This document shows positions 1 to 8,208 of a stretch of DNA of 64,000 nt, piece after piece (positions within the stretch are counted from its first letter, which is position 1; every line of letters starts with the position of its first letter). This DNA is from Hasllibacter sp963833115. GTDB taxonomy: Bacteria > Pseudomonadota > Alphaproteobacteria > Rhodobacterales > Rhodobacteraceae. A model generated the notes under the pieces. That model was not told the DNA's origin. It ran no database searches and worked only from the letters and a program-made list of their open reading frames with translations. The DNA is taken from positions 2,108,001 through 2,172,000 of the forward strand of contig CAWHWS010000002.1 in NCBI GenBank assembly GCA_963833115.1. The letters are read 5' to 3'. The translations under genes and the position numbers were made by a program.

Positions 1-1
1 G

Positions 2-199
2 CGGCTCGACCTCAACCCGTTCGAGGCGATGACGACGGTGACGGTCAAGATCGTGAGCCAGCTCACGGGGGACACGGATTTCGCGAGCCCGGAGACGCTG
101 GTCGCCTTCGCGCTGGGGCTGACGCTCTTCGTGATGACGCTGTGCCTGAACGTCTTCGCGCTGTGGATCGTGCGGCGGTATCGGGAGCAGTACGAATGA
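2..199 (+). CDS. pstC: Phosphate ABC transporter permease PstC (3' end only)
   Basis: Only the last 65 codons are inside the window; the gene starts upstream. The visible part ends in a hydrophobic helix (residues around FALGLTLFVMTLCLNVFALWI) followed by a short basic tail, RRYREQYE, as expected for the last membrane segment of a PstC-type inner-membrane permease. The stop TGA at 197-199 overlaps the ATG of the next gene (ATGA), and that gene is clearly pstA, which fixes the identity. PstC and PstA form the channel of the high-affinity PstSCAB phosphate importer. The periplasmic binding protein gene and any pho box promoter would lie further upstream, outside the window. Confidence 0.85.
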   Translation, partial: RLDLNPFEAMTTVTVKIVSQLTGDTDFASPETLVAFALGLTLFVMTLCLNVFALWIVRRYREQYE

Positions 200-1533
200 C
201 GGATTTTCCCGCGGCCGGGCAGGCGGACCCCCTGCCGGCGCGCAAGTCGCTGCTGGTCGAGGACGCGCGCATGAAGAAGCGCAACGCGGCCGAGAAGCGC
301 TTCGAGATATACGGGATGGTGGCCATCGGGCTCGGGGTCGCGGCGCTCGCGATCTTGCTGGCCTCGATCCTCGGCAACGGGCTCTCGAGCTTCCGGCAGA
401 CGTTCGTCGCGTTCCCCGTCGCCCTCGAGGCGGAACCGATCGCGGCGGCCGAGGCGTCGTTGGTGAAGACGGCCCGCTACCGCGAGATCCTGGCCGCGGC
501 CCTGATCGCGGAGGTCGGGGAGGGCGGGGCGGTGCCCGAGGCCATGGATCCCGGCGACATCGCGGCGATCCTGTCGGGGGACGCGGCGAGCACGTTCCGC
601 GATTTCCTGAACGCGAACCCGGAGGTGATCGGGACCACGCAGGAGTTCGAGTTCCTGGCGAACGGGCGGATCGACGGCTATTTCAAGGGCCGGGTGACGG
701 CGCAGAGCGCGGTCCTGGACGGCAACGTGACGCCAGACCAGCTCCTGCTGGCGCAGGCGCTCACCGAGGCGGGGTCGATGGAGACGCGCTTCAACTGGGG
801 CTTCTTCACCCAGGCGGACGCGTCCGATCAGCGGCCGGAGGCGGCGGGCCTCGGGGTCGCGATCCTGGGCTCGCTCTACATGATGCTCGTCGTGCTGTGC
901 CTCGCGCTGCCCATCGGGGTCGCGACGAGCATCTACCTCGAGGAGTTCGCGCCGCGGAACCGCTGGACCGACGTGATCGAGGTGAACATCTCCAACCTCG
1001 CGGCGGTGCCGTCCATCGTGTTCGGCATCCTGGGCCTCGCGATCTTCATCAACTTCGCGGGGCTGCCGCAATCGGCGCCGATCGTGGGCGGGCTGGTGCT
1101 CACGCTGATGACGCTGCCGACGATCATCATCGCGACGCGCTCCGCGCTGAAGGCGGTGCCGCCGTCGATCCGTGACGCGGCGCTGGGGGTGGGGGCGTCC
1201 AAGCTGCAATCGGTGTTCCACCACGTGCTGCCGCTGGCGGCGCCCGGCATCCTCACGGGCACGATCATCGGGCTCGCGCAGGCGCTGGGAGAGACGGCGC
1301 CGCTCCTCCTCATCGGGATGGTGGCGTTCGTGGCGGAGTATCCGGACGCGCCGCCCGAGGGGCTGTTCGACCCGGCGAGCGCGCTGCCGGTGCAGATCTA
1401 CAATTGGACGCAGCGGAGCGATCCGGCCTTCGTGGAGCGGGCCTCCGGGGCCATCATCGTCCTGCTGGGGTTCCTCCTCATCATGAACGCGGTCGCGATC
1501 CTCTTGCGCCGCCGGTTCGAGCGCCGTTGGTAG
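196..1533 (+). CDS. pstA: Phosphate ABC transporter permease PstA
   Basis: A 445-residue inner-membrane permease of the Pst phosphate importer. After a basic N-terminus there is one membrane segment (about residues 37-60), then a periplasmic region of about 170 residues, then the conserved permease core with several helices and the ABC-contact EAA-type loop (ALGVGASKLQSVFHHVLP). The long periplasmic insertion makes it longer than the E. coli protein (about 300 residues), as is usual for alphaproteobacterial PstA. I chose the ATG at 196 because it overlaps the pstC stop; an in-frame upstream codon at 142 lies inside pstC. It sits between pstC and pstB, so the operon order is canonical. Confidence 0.93.
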   Translation: MTDFPAAGQADPLPARKSLLVEDARMKKRNAAEKRFEIYGMVAIGLGVAALAILLASILGNGLSSFRQTFVAFPVALEAEPIAAAEASLVKTARYREILAAALIAEVGEGGAVPEAMDPGDIAAILSGDAASTFRDFLNANPEVIGTTQEFEFLANGRIDGYFKGRVTAQSAVLDGNVTPDQLLLAQALTEAGSMETRFNWGFFTQADASDQRPEAAGLGVAILGSLYMMLVVLCLALPIGVATSIYLEEFAPRNRWTDVIEVNISNLAAVPSIVFGILGLAIFINFAGLPQSAPIVGGLVLTLMTLPTIIIATRSALKAVPPSIRDAALGVGASKLQSVFHHVLPLAAPGILTGTIIGLAQALGETAPLLLIGMVAFVAEYPDAPPEGLFDPASALPVQIYNWTQRSDPAFVERASGAIIVLLGFLLIMNAVAILLRRRFERRW

Positions 1534-1543
1534 GGACGACATC

Positions 1544-2341
1544 ATGAACGACATGCGATTGACGGAGCGCGCGGTGGATCTCAAGGACACGAAGATCTCC
1601 GCCCGAGGGGTGCAGGTCTGGTACGGGGACACGCACGCCATCAAGGACGTGGACGTGGACATCGCCGACCGCACGGTGACGGCGTTCATCGGCCCGTCCG
1701 GCTGCGGCAAGTCGACCTTCCTGCGATGCCTCAACCGGATGAACGACACGATCGACGTGTGCCGCGTGGAGGGCGACATCTCGATCGACGGGGAGGACAT
1801 CTACGACCGGCGGGTCGATCCGGTGCAGCTCCGCGCCAAGGTCGGGATGGTGTTCCAGAAGCCCAACCCGTTCCCGAAGTCGATCTACGACAACGTGGCC
1901 TACGGGCCCCGGATCCACGGGCTCGCGCGCAACAAGGCCGAGCTCGACGAGATCGTCGAGCAGTCGCTGCGCCGCGCGGCGCTCTGGAACGAGGCCAAGG
2001 ACCGCCTGCGCGAGCCCGGCACGGGGCTTTCGGGCGGTCAGCAGCAGCGCCTTTGCATCGCGCGCGCCGTCGCCACGGCGCCCGAGGTCCTGCTGATGGA
2101 CGAGCCGTGCTCCGCGCTCGACCCCATCGCGACGGCCCAGGTCGAGGAGCTCATCGACGAGCTGCGGCAGAGCTATTCGGTGGTGATCGTCACCCACTCG
2201 ATGCAGCAGGCCGCGCGCGTGAGCCAGAAGACGGCGTTCTTCCATCTCGGGAACCTCGTCGAATACGGCGAGACGGGCACGATCTTCACCAATCCGGTCG
2301 ACAAGCGGACCGAGAGCTACATCACCGGGCGGATCGGGTAA
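1544..2341 (+). CDS. pstB: Phosphate ABC transporter ATPase PstB
   Basis: A 265-residue cytoplasmic ATPase that powers PstCA. The Walker A motif GPSGCGKST is at residues 50-58, the Q-loop is in MVFQKPNPFPKSIYDN (about 102-117), the signature LSGGQQQRL is at 162-170, Walker B LLMDEP at 183-188 and the switch histidine at 218. The motif KPNPFP after the Q-loop is characteristic of PstB. Length and all catalytic residues are normal. It starts 10 bases after the pstA stop, and its TAA stop overlaps the phoU ATG (TAATG), so PstA, PstB and PhoU are probably made from one transcript with coupled translation. Confidence 0.97.
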   Translation: MNDMRLTERAVDLKDTKISARGVQVWYGDTHAIKDVDVDIADRTVTAFIGPSGCGKSTFLRCLNRMNDTIDVCRVEGDISIDGEDIYDRRVDPVQLRAKVGMVFQKPNPFPKSIYDNVAYGPRIHGLARNKAELDEIVEQSLRRAALWNEAKDRLREPGTGLSGGQQQRLCIARAVATAPEVLLMDEPCSALDPIATAQVEELIDELRQSYSVVIVTHSMQQAARVSQKTAFFHLGNLVEYGETGTIFTNPVDKRTESYITGRIG

Positions 2342-3747
2342 TGAACGAGCAGCACATCGCGTCGGCCTACGACCGGGATCTCGAGGCGATCCAGGCGATG
2401 ATCATGAAGATGGGCGGGCTCGTGGAATCCGCGATCCTGGAGGCGGCGAACGCCCTCGAGCAGCGCGACGAGGAGGCCGCCGAGGCGGTGCGCCGCGGGG
2501 ACGCCGCGATCGACCGCCTCGAGGAGCGCATCGACGAGGAATGCGCGCGGGTCATCGCGCTGCGCGCGCCGACGGCCGGGGACCTGCGCACGGTGCTCAC
2601 GGTGATGAAGATCGCCGGCAACCTCGAGCGGATCGGCGACTACGCCAAGAACCTGGCCAAGCGGACCAGCGTCCTGACGCAGATGCAGCCCGTGGGCGAG
2701 AGCGCCTCGGCCCTGCGCCGGATGAGCCGGCAGGTGCGCGAGATGCTCAAGGACGCCCTGGACGCCTACGTGCAGCGCGACGACGTGCTGGCCGAGAGCG
2801 TGCGCCAGCGCGACCGCGACGTGGACCAGATGTACAACGCGCTGTTCCGGCAGTTCCTGACCTACATGATGGAGGACCCTCGCAACATCACGGCGTGCAT
2901 GCACCTCCACTTCATCGCCAAGAACACCGAGCGCATGGGGGACCACGTGACCAACATCGCCGAGCAGACGATCTACCTCGCGACGGGCGCGATGCCCGAG
3001 GACACGCGGCCCAAGGCGGACCGGACCTCGCACGAGGATTCTGGCGGCGGACCTCACGTGACCGGGCCGCGGCCCTGCGTCCTCCTGGTGGAGGACGAGC
3101 CGGCGCAGCGCGAGGTGCTGGCCTACAATCTCGCGGCCGAGGGGCTCGAGGTCATCGAGGCGGAGGATGGCGAGCAGGCGCTGGAGCGCGCGGGCGAGGC
3201 GGCGCCGGACATCGTGGTGCTCGACTGGATGCTGCCGAAGCTGTCGGGCATCGAGGTGTGCCGCCGGCTGCGCGGACGCGCGGAGACCAAGGGCGTGCCG
3301 ATCATCATGATCTCGGCGCGGACCGAGGAGCTCGACCGGGTGCGCGGGCTCGAGACCGGGGCGGACGACTACGTCCTCAAGCCGTATTCGGTGGCCGAGC
3401 TGATGGCGCGGGTGCGCACGCAGCTCCGGCGGACGCGGGCGGCGAGCGTGGGCGAGCTCCTGGAGTTCGAGGGGATCGTCCTGGACGCGGAGACGCACCG
3501 CGTGACCCGCGGCGGCGCGCCGGTGAAGCTCGGGCCGACGGAGTTCCGGCTCCTGACGACGCTCCTGGAGAAGCCGGGGCGCGTGTGGTCGCGCGATCAG
3601 CTCCTGGACCGGGTGTGGGGGCGCGACATCTACGTCGACAGCCGGACGGTCGACGTGCACGTGGGCCGGCTGCGCAAGGCGCTCGGCGCCCACGGACACG
3701 AGGACCCGATCCGGACCGTGCGCGGCGCGGGATACGCGCTGGGGTAG
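2341..3747 (+). CDS. phoU: PhoU fused in frame to PhoB (phosphate signalling)
   Basis: The frame runs for 468 codons without a stop and contains two normally separate proteins. Residues 1 to about 235 are PhoU: two three-helix repeats with the metal-binding signatures ERIGDYAKN and ERMGDHVTN. Residues 240-468 are a complete PhoB-type response regulator. PhoU normally relays PstSCAB transport status to the PhoR kinase and ends before PhoB. Here the PhoU tail (RPKADRTSHEDSGGG) reads straight into PhoB. A GTGA at 3058-3061 looks like the usual stop/start overlap of this genome, but its TGA is not in the phoU frame. Either phoU has a small indel near 3030-3058 or a real fusion exists; internal initiation at 3058 could still give free PhoB. 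Confidence 0.85.
   Translation: MNEQHIASAYDRDLEAIQAMIMKMGGLVESAILEAANALEQRDEEAAEAVRRGDAAIDRLEERIDEECARVIALRAPTAGDLRTVLTVMKIAGNLERIGDYAKNLAKRTSVLTQMQPVGESASALRRMSRQVREMLKDALDAYVQRDDVLAESVRQRDRDVDQMYNALFRQFLTYMMEDPRNITACMHLHFIAKNTERMGDHVTNIAEQTIYLATGAMPEDTRPKADRTSHEDSGGGPHVTGPRPCVLLVEDEPAQREVLAYNLAAEGLEVIEAEDGEQALERAGEAAPDIVVLDWMLPKLSGIEVCRRLRGRAETKGVPIIMISARTEELDRVRGLETGADDYVLKPYSVAELMARVRTQLRRTRAASVGELLEFEGIVLDAETHRVTRGGAPVKLGPTEFRLLTTLLEKPGRVWSRDQLLDRVWGRDIYVDSRTVDVHVGRLRKALGAHGHEDPIRTVRGAGYALG
3058..3747 (+). CDS. phoB: Phosphate regulon response regulator PhoB
   Basis: Read from the GTG at 3058 this is a 229-residue OmpR/PhoB-class regulator. The receiver domain has the acidic pair E12-D13, the phosphoacceptor D56 in VVLDWMLPK, and K108 in DDYVLKPY. 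The C-terminal winged helix (about 130-229) contains LGPTEFRLLTTLLEKPGRVWSRDQLLDRVWG and the DNA-recognition stretch VDVHVGRLRKAL. PhoB, phosphorylated by PhoR, activates pho regulon promoters including pst. No phoR gene follows, so the kinase must lie elsewhere. The sequence is also the C-terminal half of the longer frame that begins with phoU at 2341. The GTG start is inferred from the usual length of PhoB and the GTGA pattern. Confidence 0.85.
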   Translation: MTGPRPCVLLVEDEPAQREVLAYNLAAEGLEVIEAEDGEQALERAGEAAPDIVVLDWMLPKLSGIEVCRRLRGRAETKGVPIIMISARTEELDRVRGLETGADDYVLKPYSVAELMARVRTQLRRTRAASVGELLEFEGIVLDAETHRVTRGGAPVKLGPTEFRLLTTLLEKPGRVWSRDQLLDRVWGRDIYVDSRTVDVHVGRLRKALGAHGHEDPIRTVRGAGYALG

Positions 3748-4164
3748 GCCGCGAGGGGTAGGCCGCGGCGCAGCCGCTCGCTCGGCTCGATAAGCGGCAT
3801 TATGTAACATGATGGCGCCGGTGCCGCGGGCGGAGGTCCCTGGGGGCCGCACCGCCGAACGAGTTGGCCTCGCGCGGGCCGGCGACGGGCTCGCTCGCGG
3901 CATTTGGCATGAGCGGCCGACCGGACACCGCGGTCTCGCGTCCGCGGGACGAGCGCGAGCGCGTCGTCCGCTTTGGAGGAACGGGTCCCTTCCGGGGCCT
4001 CGGCCGTGCCGGCGCATCCGGCCCGGAACCGGCGCGCGGCGGGTCTCGGGCGCGAGGGGCTCGAAGCTGCCTTTGAGGATGGGCCGGTGCTCGTCCTGCG
4101 GACGCCCGCGCGGCCGGGACGGCGCTGGCGCGCGCGGCGGGACGGCGGGCCGGGCGGCCGGTCG
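3748..4164. other. Gene-free interval between phoB and the gtr-like cluster
   Basis: This stretch lies between convergent transcription units. It opens with the short direct repeat TAGGCCGCG (about 3746 and 3759), then a small AT-rich pocket that holds the dif-like site described separately. The rest is very GC-rich with no convincing coding signal; the possible short frames have arginine/glycine/alanine-rich translations typical of shadows. No U-tract terminator is visible for either flanking operon. Confidence 0.6.
3783..3810 (+). other. Candidate XerC/XerD recombination (dif-like) site
   Basis: The site has the 11-6-11 architecture of dif. The left arm CGGCTCGATAA (3783-3793) ends in ATAA like XerC arms, the spacer is GCGGCA (3794-3799), and the right arm TTATGTAACAT (3800-3810) resembles the XerD arm of E. 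coli dif, TTATGTTAAAT, with two differences. It is an AT-rich pocket in very GC-rich DNA, and the neighbouring operons converge on it. The left arm matches only in its inner part, so this is a candidate; it could be the chromosomal dif or the scar of a Xer-integrated element. Confidence 0.4.
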
Positions 4165-4572
4165 TCAGAGGTCCGGCGCGGCGTCGCCCCGGCCGGAGGG
4201 GAAGACCCAGTAGCGCGACGCGAAGAACACCCCGAGCGTGACGACCCCCGTCACGAGGACTTGCGCGCCGAGGAGCGGCGCGCCCCGCGCGACCAGCGCC
4301 GTCATCGCCGCGGCGTTCACGGCGATCGCGGCCCCGTGCATCGCGAGGTAGCGCCGCGCGCTCGCGCCCGAGAACGCGCTGGCCCGGAAGGTGTAGCGCG
4401 CCTGGGCGAGGTAGTTGAACGCCATGCTGATGGCGTAGCTCACGCTCGTGAGCAGCCACACCCGCGCGATCCATCGGTCCAGCGCGATCAGGACGACGAA
4501 GTAGATGGCCGTCGACGTGAGGCCCACGGCCACGAACCGAGCGAAGCGCAACGCCCCGTCGCGGTCAGGCAC
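4165..4572 (-). CDS. GtrA family membrane protein (glycolipid flippase-like)
   Basis: A 135-residue membrane protein with four predicted helices: FARFVAVGLTSTAIYFVVLIA near the N-terminus, WLLTSVSYAISMAFNYLAQ, a middle helix at about 75-95 and a last one at about 98-118. The signature F-VG--ST-IYF and the FNY---RYTF segment after helix two are typical of the GtrA family, which is thought to flip bactoprenol-linked sugars across the inner membrane. It is the last gene of a four-gene minus-strand cluster and overlaps the preceding epimerase gene by 8 bases. Together with the GT2 enzyme and the membrane protein upstream it resembles phage-type gtr clusters that modify surface polysaccharide. Confidence 0.85.
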   Translation of the reverse strand: MPDRDGALRFARFVAVGLTSTAIYFVVLIALDRWIARVWLLTSVSYAISMAFNYLAQARYTFRASAFSGASARRYLAMHGAAIAVNAAAMTALVARGAPLLGAQVLVTGVVTLGVFFASRYWVFPSGRGDAAPDL

Positions 4573-5494
4573 GTTCGGCCCATCTCGACCGCATCTCGCC
4601 GGCGATCCGGGCGATCCCGGTGGCGAGGTCGATCTGCGGCCACCCGGCGGGGAGCGCCGAGGGGCGGAAGCTCATGTCGCGGGCGTTCTCGGGCATCGCC
4701 GCGAACTGGAGCCGCAGCCTCGCATCGAGCGCCCCCTCCACGTGGGCGATCACCTCGGTCATCGTGGCCGACCTCCCCCGGGCCAGGAGGAACGGCGACC
4801 GGTCCGGATCGGGCCCCTGCCCCGCCATGACGCGCCCCGCGATGAACCGGCCGACGTCATCGGCGTGGACGTAGTCGCGCAGCGTGCTCGCGCTCCCGAC
4901 GATCCGCGTGGTCGCGCCGCGCAGGGCATTGCCGATCAACGCCGTGACGAGCCCGACCCGGCCCGATCGCGGCGGCCCGTACACGGAGCTCGGGCGATAG
5001 ACGTGGACGCCGGCCTCGGCGCCGCGTGCCAGGGTCATTTCCTCCTGGCGCAACTTGCCCTCGCCATAGGGACGCATCGGCGCCGGCTCGGTCCGCGCGT
5101 CGCAGAACCTCTGCCCCTCGAACAGCCCCCCCGCCGAACTCGCGAGATGGATCGCGTGCGTGGCCTCGGGCGCGGCGCGCCTGAGCGCGTCGGCGAGGTC
5201 GAGGACCTCCTGCAGGAGCGCCGCCTCCTCGTCCATCTCCGAGACGCTCGAGCCGAACCCGCTGCGCCCCCCCGTCCAGACGACCGACACGGCGGCGGGT
5301 CGAGGGGGCATCTGCGCCGCGATCGCGTCGCGCGCGCGGGCGCGGGCGGTCCCGTCGGCCCAATCGTAGGGGATCGTGCGCCGGCGCCGGATCGCGGGCG
5401 ACAGGGCCCGCAGCGTCGCCGAGCCGATCAGCCCCATCCCGAAGGCGAGCACGACGTGATCGCCTCCCGCCCGCTCGAGCGTGAGCGCGATCAT
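4565..5494 (-). CDS. NAD(P)-dependent sugar epimerase/dehydratase
   Basis: A 309-residue protein of the extended short-chain dehydrogenase (nucleotide-sugar epimerase) family. The N-terminal dinucleotide-binding turn reads AFGMGLIGSA (about residues 16-25), the catalytic pair is in YGEGK, and a Ser is present in HLASSAGG. The tail contains the family-like segment PSALPAGWPQIDLATGI. It probably makes or changes the sugar donor used by the adjacent glycosyltransferase; the substrate cannot be told from sequence. The ATG at 5494 overlaps the TGA of the upstream GT2 gene (ATGA), which supports this start. Confidence 0.82.
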   Translation of the reverse strand: MIALTLERAGGDHVVLAFGMGLIGSATLRALSPAIRRRRTIPYDWADGTARARARDAIAAQMPPRPAAVSVVWTGGRSGFGSSVSEMDEEAALLQEVLDLADALRRAAPEATHAIHLASSAGGLFEGQRFCDARTEPAPMRPYGEGKLRQEEMTLARGAEAGVHVYRPSSVYGPPRSGRVGLVTALIGNALRGATTRIVGSASTLRDYVHADDVGRFIAGRVMAGQGPDPDRSPFLLARGRSATMTEVIAHVEGALDARLRLQFAAMPENARDMSFRPSALPAGWPQIDLATGIARIAGEMRSRWAERA

Positions 5495-6492
5495 CCCGGC
5501 CGGTTCCCGAACCACTCGGCGAGGGGAGCGTCGCCGGACCGGTCGACGACGAAGAAGGTCGGCTTGCCATGCGCCTTCAGGACGAGGGTCGACAGGTACT
5601 GCAGGGCGATCCCGACCATCATGGCGAGAAAGCCTCCGAAGAAGCTCACGGCCAGGAACAGGGACGTCCATCCCTGCACGGCGATCAGCTCGGGCCGCAG
5701 CACGCGTAGGGCCAGGAAATAAGCCGCTCCGAGGAACGAGGCGACCGCCACCGCGAACCCCGCCAGCGACATGAGCCTGAGCGCCTTGATCTGACTGGAG
5801 AACAGCATCCTCCAGGCGTGCGAGAACAGGGCCTTGAGCGTGTACCCGCTGCGGCCGGTCTGAACGTAGCGCGAATCCTCCATCGCCATCTCGACCGACG
5901 AGATCCGCTTGGTGAACCAGGACAGGCCGATGTCGAGATAGGTGTCGTGTCCGATGACGGCGCAGGCCGCCCGGCCGATGGAGCCGCGGACCATGCGGAA
6001 CGAGTTGAAGTCCTGCAGGGACGGATTGCCGGTGAGCGTCCGCATCAGCCGCTTGAACCCGCGCGACGGCATGTCCCGCAGAAGGCTCTTGTGGACCCCG
6101 CCTTCGGGGCGCGCGTAGACGATGTCCGAGCCTGATAGGATCGCATGACGCAGCATCTCCGGGATGCGCGCGGGCGGGTGCTGGAGGTCTTCGTCGAGCG
6201 TTGCGATCCAGTCGCCCGAGCTGTGCATGATCCCGGCGATGGTCGCCGGATGCTGGCCGAAGTTGCGCGACAGGTGCAGCGCCGTCACCCATGGGAACTC
6301 GGCCGCCAGCGCGTCGGCGATCCCGGGCGATCCGTCGATCGCGTCGTCGTCCGCGAGGATCAGCTCCTCCACGGCGAACGGCGCCCCGTCCTCGGCGAGC
6401 CCGTCACGGAGCCGGTCGACGGCCGCGACGAGATCGCGCAGATAGTCCTCCCCGCAATAGACCGGGGTGACGAGGCTGATCGTCGTGGTCAC
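5491..6492 (-). CDS. Family 2 glycosyltransferase (GtrB/polyprenyl-phosphate type)
   Basis: A 333-residue GT2 enzyme. The N-terminal GT-A fold starts with TTTISLVTPVYCGEDYLRDL and carries acidic metal/nucleotide motifs LADDDAIDGS (about 47-56) and TLDEDLQHPP (about 97-106). The RNFGQHPA motif is typical of the DPM1/GtrB/ArnC subgroup. Two C-terminal membrane helices (about 240-263 and 276-302) anchor it, as in enzymes that transfer a sugar to a polyprenyl phosphate on the cytoplasmic face. It is translationally coupled to the epimerase gene downstream and lies 16 bases after the large membrane protein. Most likely it charges the lipid carrier that GtrA flips. Confidence 0.88.
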   Translation of the reverse strand: MTTTISLVTPVYCGEDYLRDLVAAVDRLRDGLAEDGAPFAVEELILADDDAIDGSPGIADALAAEFPWVTALHLSRNFGQHPATIAGIMHSSGDWIATLDEDLQHPPARIPEMLRHAILSGSDIVYARPEGGVHKSLLRDMPSRGFKRLMRTLTGNPSLQDFNSFRMVRGSIGRAACAVIGHDTYLDIGLSWFTKRISSVEMAMEDSRYVQTGRSGYTLKALFSHAWRMLFSSQIKALRLMSLAGFAVAVASFLGAAYFLALRVLRPELIAVQGWTSLFLAVSFFGGFLAMMVGIALQYLSTLVLKAHGKPTFFVVDRSGDAPLAEWFGNRPG

Positions 6493-6508
6493 TGGCGGCC
6501 TCCCACGA

Positions 6509-8083
6509 TCATCGCGCGGCCCGCGCGGCCGGACCCAGGCCCGCGACCGCGAAGCGCGCGTTCTCGTGCAGGAGCGTCGTGCACGGCGCGGTCCTCTCGC
6601 GGGCGGCGGCGCTGGTATAGACGACGATCCGCGCGCCGAGGCGGCGCCCCGCGTCGCAGTCGCCGGCGAAGAAGGCCGCGCGTTCGCTCAGCCGGGCGTA
6701 CCAGTCGGCCATGTCGGGGTTGGACGTGGGCACGAACTTGAAGTTGACGAGGAAGGGCCGCCCCGTCGTGCGTTCGAGCGAGGCGAGGGCGGGAGTGCCT
6801 TCGGCCAGCGAGCCCATCGGGCCTGGCGGCTCCAGGAGGACGGCGTCGTCCGGGCCGACGTTCGCCTCGATCCAGGATGCGAGATCGGCCTCGGCCGCGT
6901 CGCGCTGACGCTCGATGCGTCCGTCCCACCCGTCGCGCAGCGAATCGTAGGCCCGGTCGGTGAGGTCGGGCAGGACCGCGGCGCCCGCCGCCGCGGTCAC
7001 CAGGACGGCGGCGGCGCCGTGCAGCTCCGTCGCCCGGGAGAACAGATACGCGGCGGCGGCCATGCAGGACAGCAGCAGGATCAGCGAGAGGGGGCGGAAC
7101 ATGTAGAAGGGCGCCAGCGCGTGCGCGGACCGGTCGGCGAACGCGATCGCGATCGCCAGGAGGACGTAGCCGTTGAGGACCGCGAGCCAGAGGTGGACCG
7201 GGGGGCCGCCCTCCTCCCGGCCCCGGCGGTGCAGGACGGCGAACAGGGCCGCGAACGCCCCGTGCTGGAGGATCGCCGGCAGCCAGCCGTAGACGAAGCC
7301 GTTCGCCCCGCCCGCGAAGGGGGCGACGTGGTGAGGGTTGCGGAACTCGGCGTAGATGTCCGCGAGGCTCCGGTCGAGCCCGGACATGTCGACGGGCGCG
7401 CCGAGGCGCTCGAGCGCCAGGATCGCGACGATGGGGAGGACCGCCGCCGAGAACGCCGCCGCGAGCAAGGCGGCCGCCCCGACCCGCCGACGCCATAGGA
7501 GATGCAGCGCGAGCGCCGCGAGGCACCAGAAGGCGCCTATGAGGAAGTGGAGGTAGGTGGCCAGCGCCATGAGGCCGATGGCGACCGCGAACCGGCCCTT
7601 CAGGGCCGCCACGAGGCCGAAGAGGACGACGACGTAGGCGAACACCTTCGCCTCGATGCCACCGAAGAGCCACTCGCCGGCCGCGAGCGACTGCCCCATG
7701 GCGAGGAACGCGAGCAGCGCGACCGCGAGGGCGGGCGCCGAGACCCGCATCGAACGCGCCAGCGCCGCCAAGCCGATCGCGTAGAGAAGCCAGCACAGCA
7801 GGGCGAAGGCCGTCTTCGCACCGTCGAAGCCGATCCGCTCGATCGTCCAGCCGATGAGCGCGAAGCTGACGATCCGGGCGTCGGAGTTGTCGAAGACGGA
7901 ATGGGCGGGACCGTAGGCCTCGGGGAGGACCTGGCGGCGGGCGAGGTCGAAATAGTTGATCTCGTTCACGCCCCAGTCCAGCGGGATCATCTCCACGCCG
8001 ATCATGAACCCGGCGACGGCAGTGAGCAGGATCGCCGCCCGTGCGCCGGAGGCGTGTCCGCCGGGCCGCATTCGCCGCGTCAT
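6509..8083 (-). CDS. Polytopic membrane protein, probable sugar transferase
   Basis: A 524-residue protein with about ten hydrophobic helices spread over residues 10-385 and a soluble C-terminal domain of about 130 residues (from DLTDRAYDSLRDGWDGRIER). The first periplasmic loop contains two acidic spots, DWGVNEINYFD and FDNSDARI, placed like the acidic catalytic loop of GT-C enzymes. I do not recognise a close family. The context, upstream of a GtrB-like enzyme and GtrA, suggests the variable serotype-type transferase that moves the flipped sugar onto a periplasmic acceptor. I chose the ATG at 8083 because the first membrane helix follows it directly; upstream in-frame sequence is charged and non-hydrophobic. 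Confidence 0.65.
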   Translation of the reverse strand: MTRRMRPGGHASGARAAILLTAVAGFMIGVEMIPLDWGVNEINYFDLARRQVLPEAYGPAHSVFDNSDARIVSFALIGWTIERIGFDGAKTAFALLCWLLYAIGLAALARSMRVSAPALAVALLAFLAMGQSLAAGEWLFGGIEAKVFAYVVVLFGLVAALKGRFAVAIGLMALATYLHFLIGAFWCLAALALHLLWRRRVGAAALLAAAFSAAVLPIVAILALERLGAPVDMSGLDRSLADIYAEFRNPHHVAPFAGGANGFVYGWLPAILQHGAFAALFAVLHRRGREEGGPPVHLWLAVLNGYVLLAIAIAFADRSAHALAPFYMFRPLSLILLLSCMAAAAYLFSRATELHGAAAVLVTAAAGAAVLPDLTDRAYDSLRDGWDGRIERQRDAAEADLASWIEANVGPDDAVLLEPPGPMGSLAEGTPALASLERTTGRPFLVNFKFVPTSNPDMADWYARLSERAAFFAGDCDAGRRLGARIVVYTSAAARERTAPCTTLLHENARFAVAGLGPAARAAR

Positions 8084-8208
8084 GGTGCAGTCGCCATCAT
8101 CTTCGAGCGTCCCAAGCGAGTCATGGAAATCCGTTTGTCCGGTCCGGCGCCCTCGGTCCGCTCGTCGAGCGGTCGGAGGGGCGTCACCGCACGAAGGCTG
8201 TCTGGATT

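Noticed and set aside
3746..3768. GGGGTAGG repeats as possible KOPS motifs pointing to the dif-like site
   Set aside because: They do not match GGGNAGGG; they are a short direct repeat after phoB.
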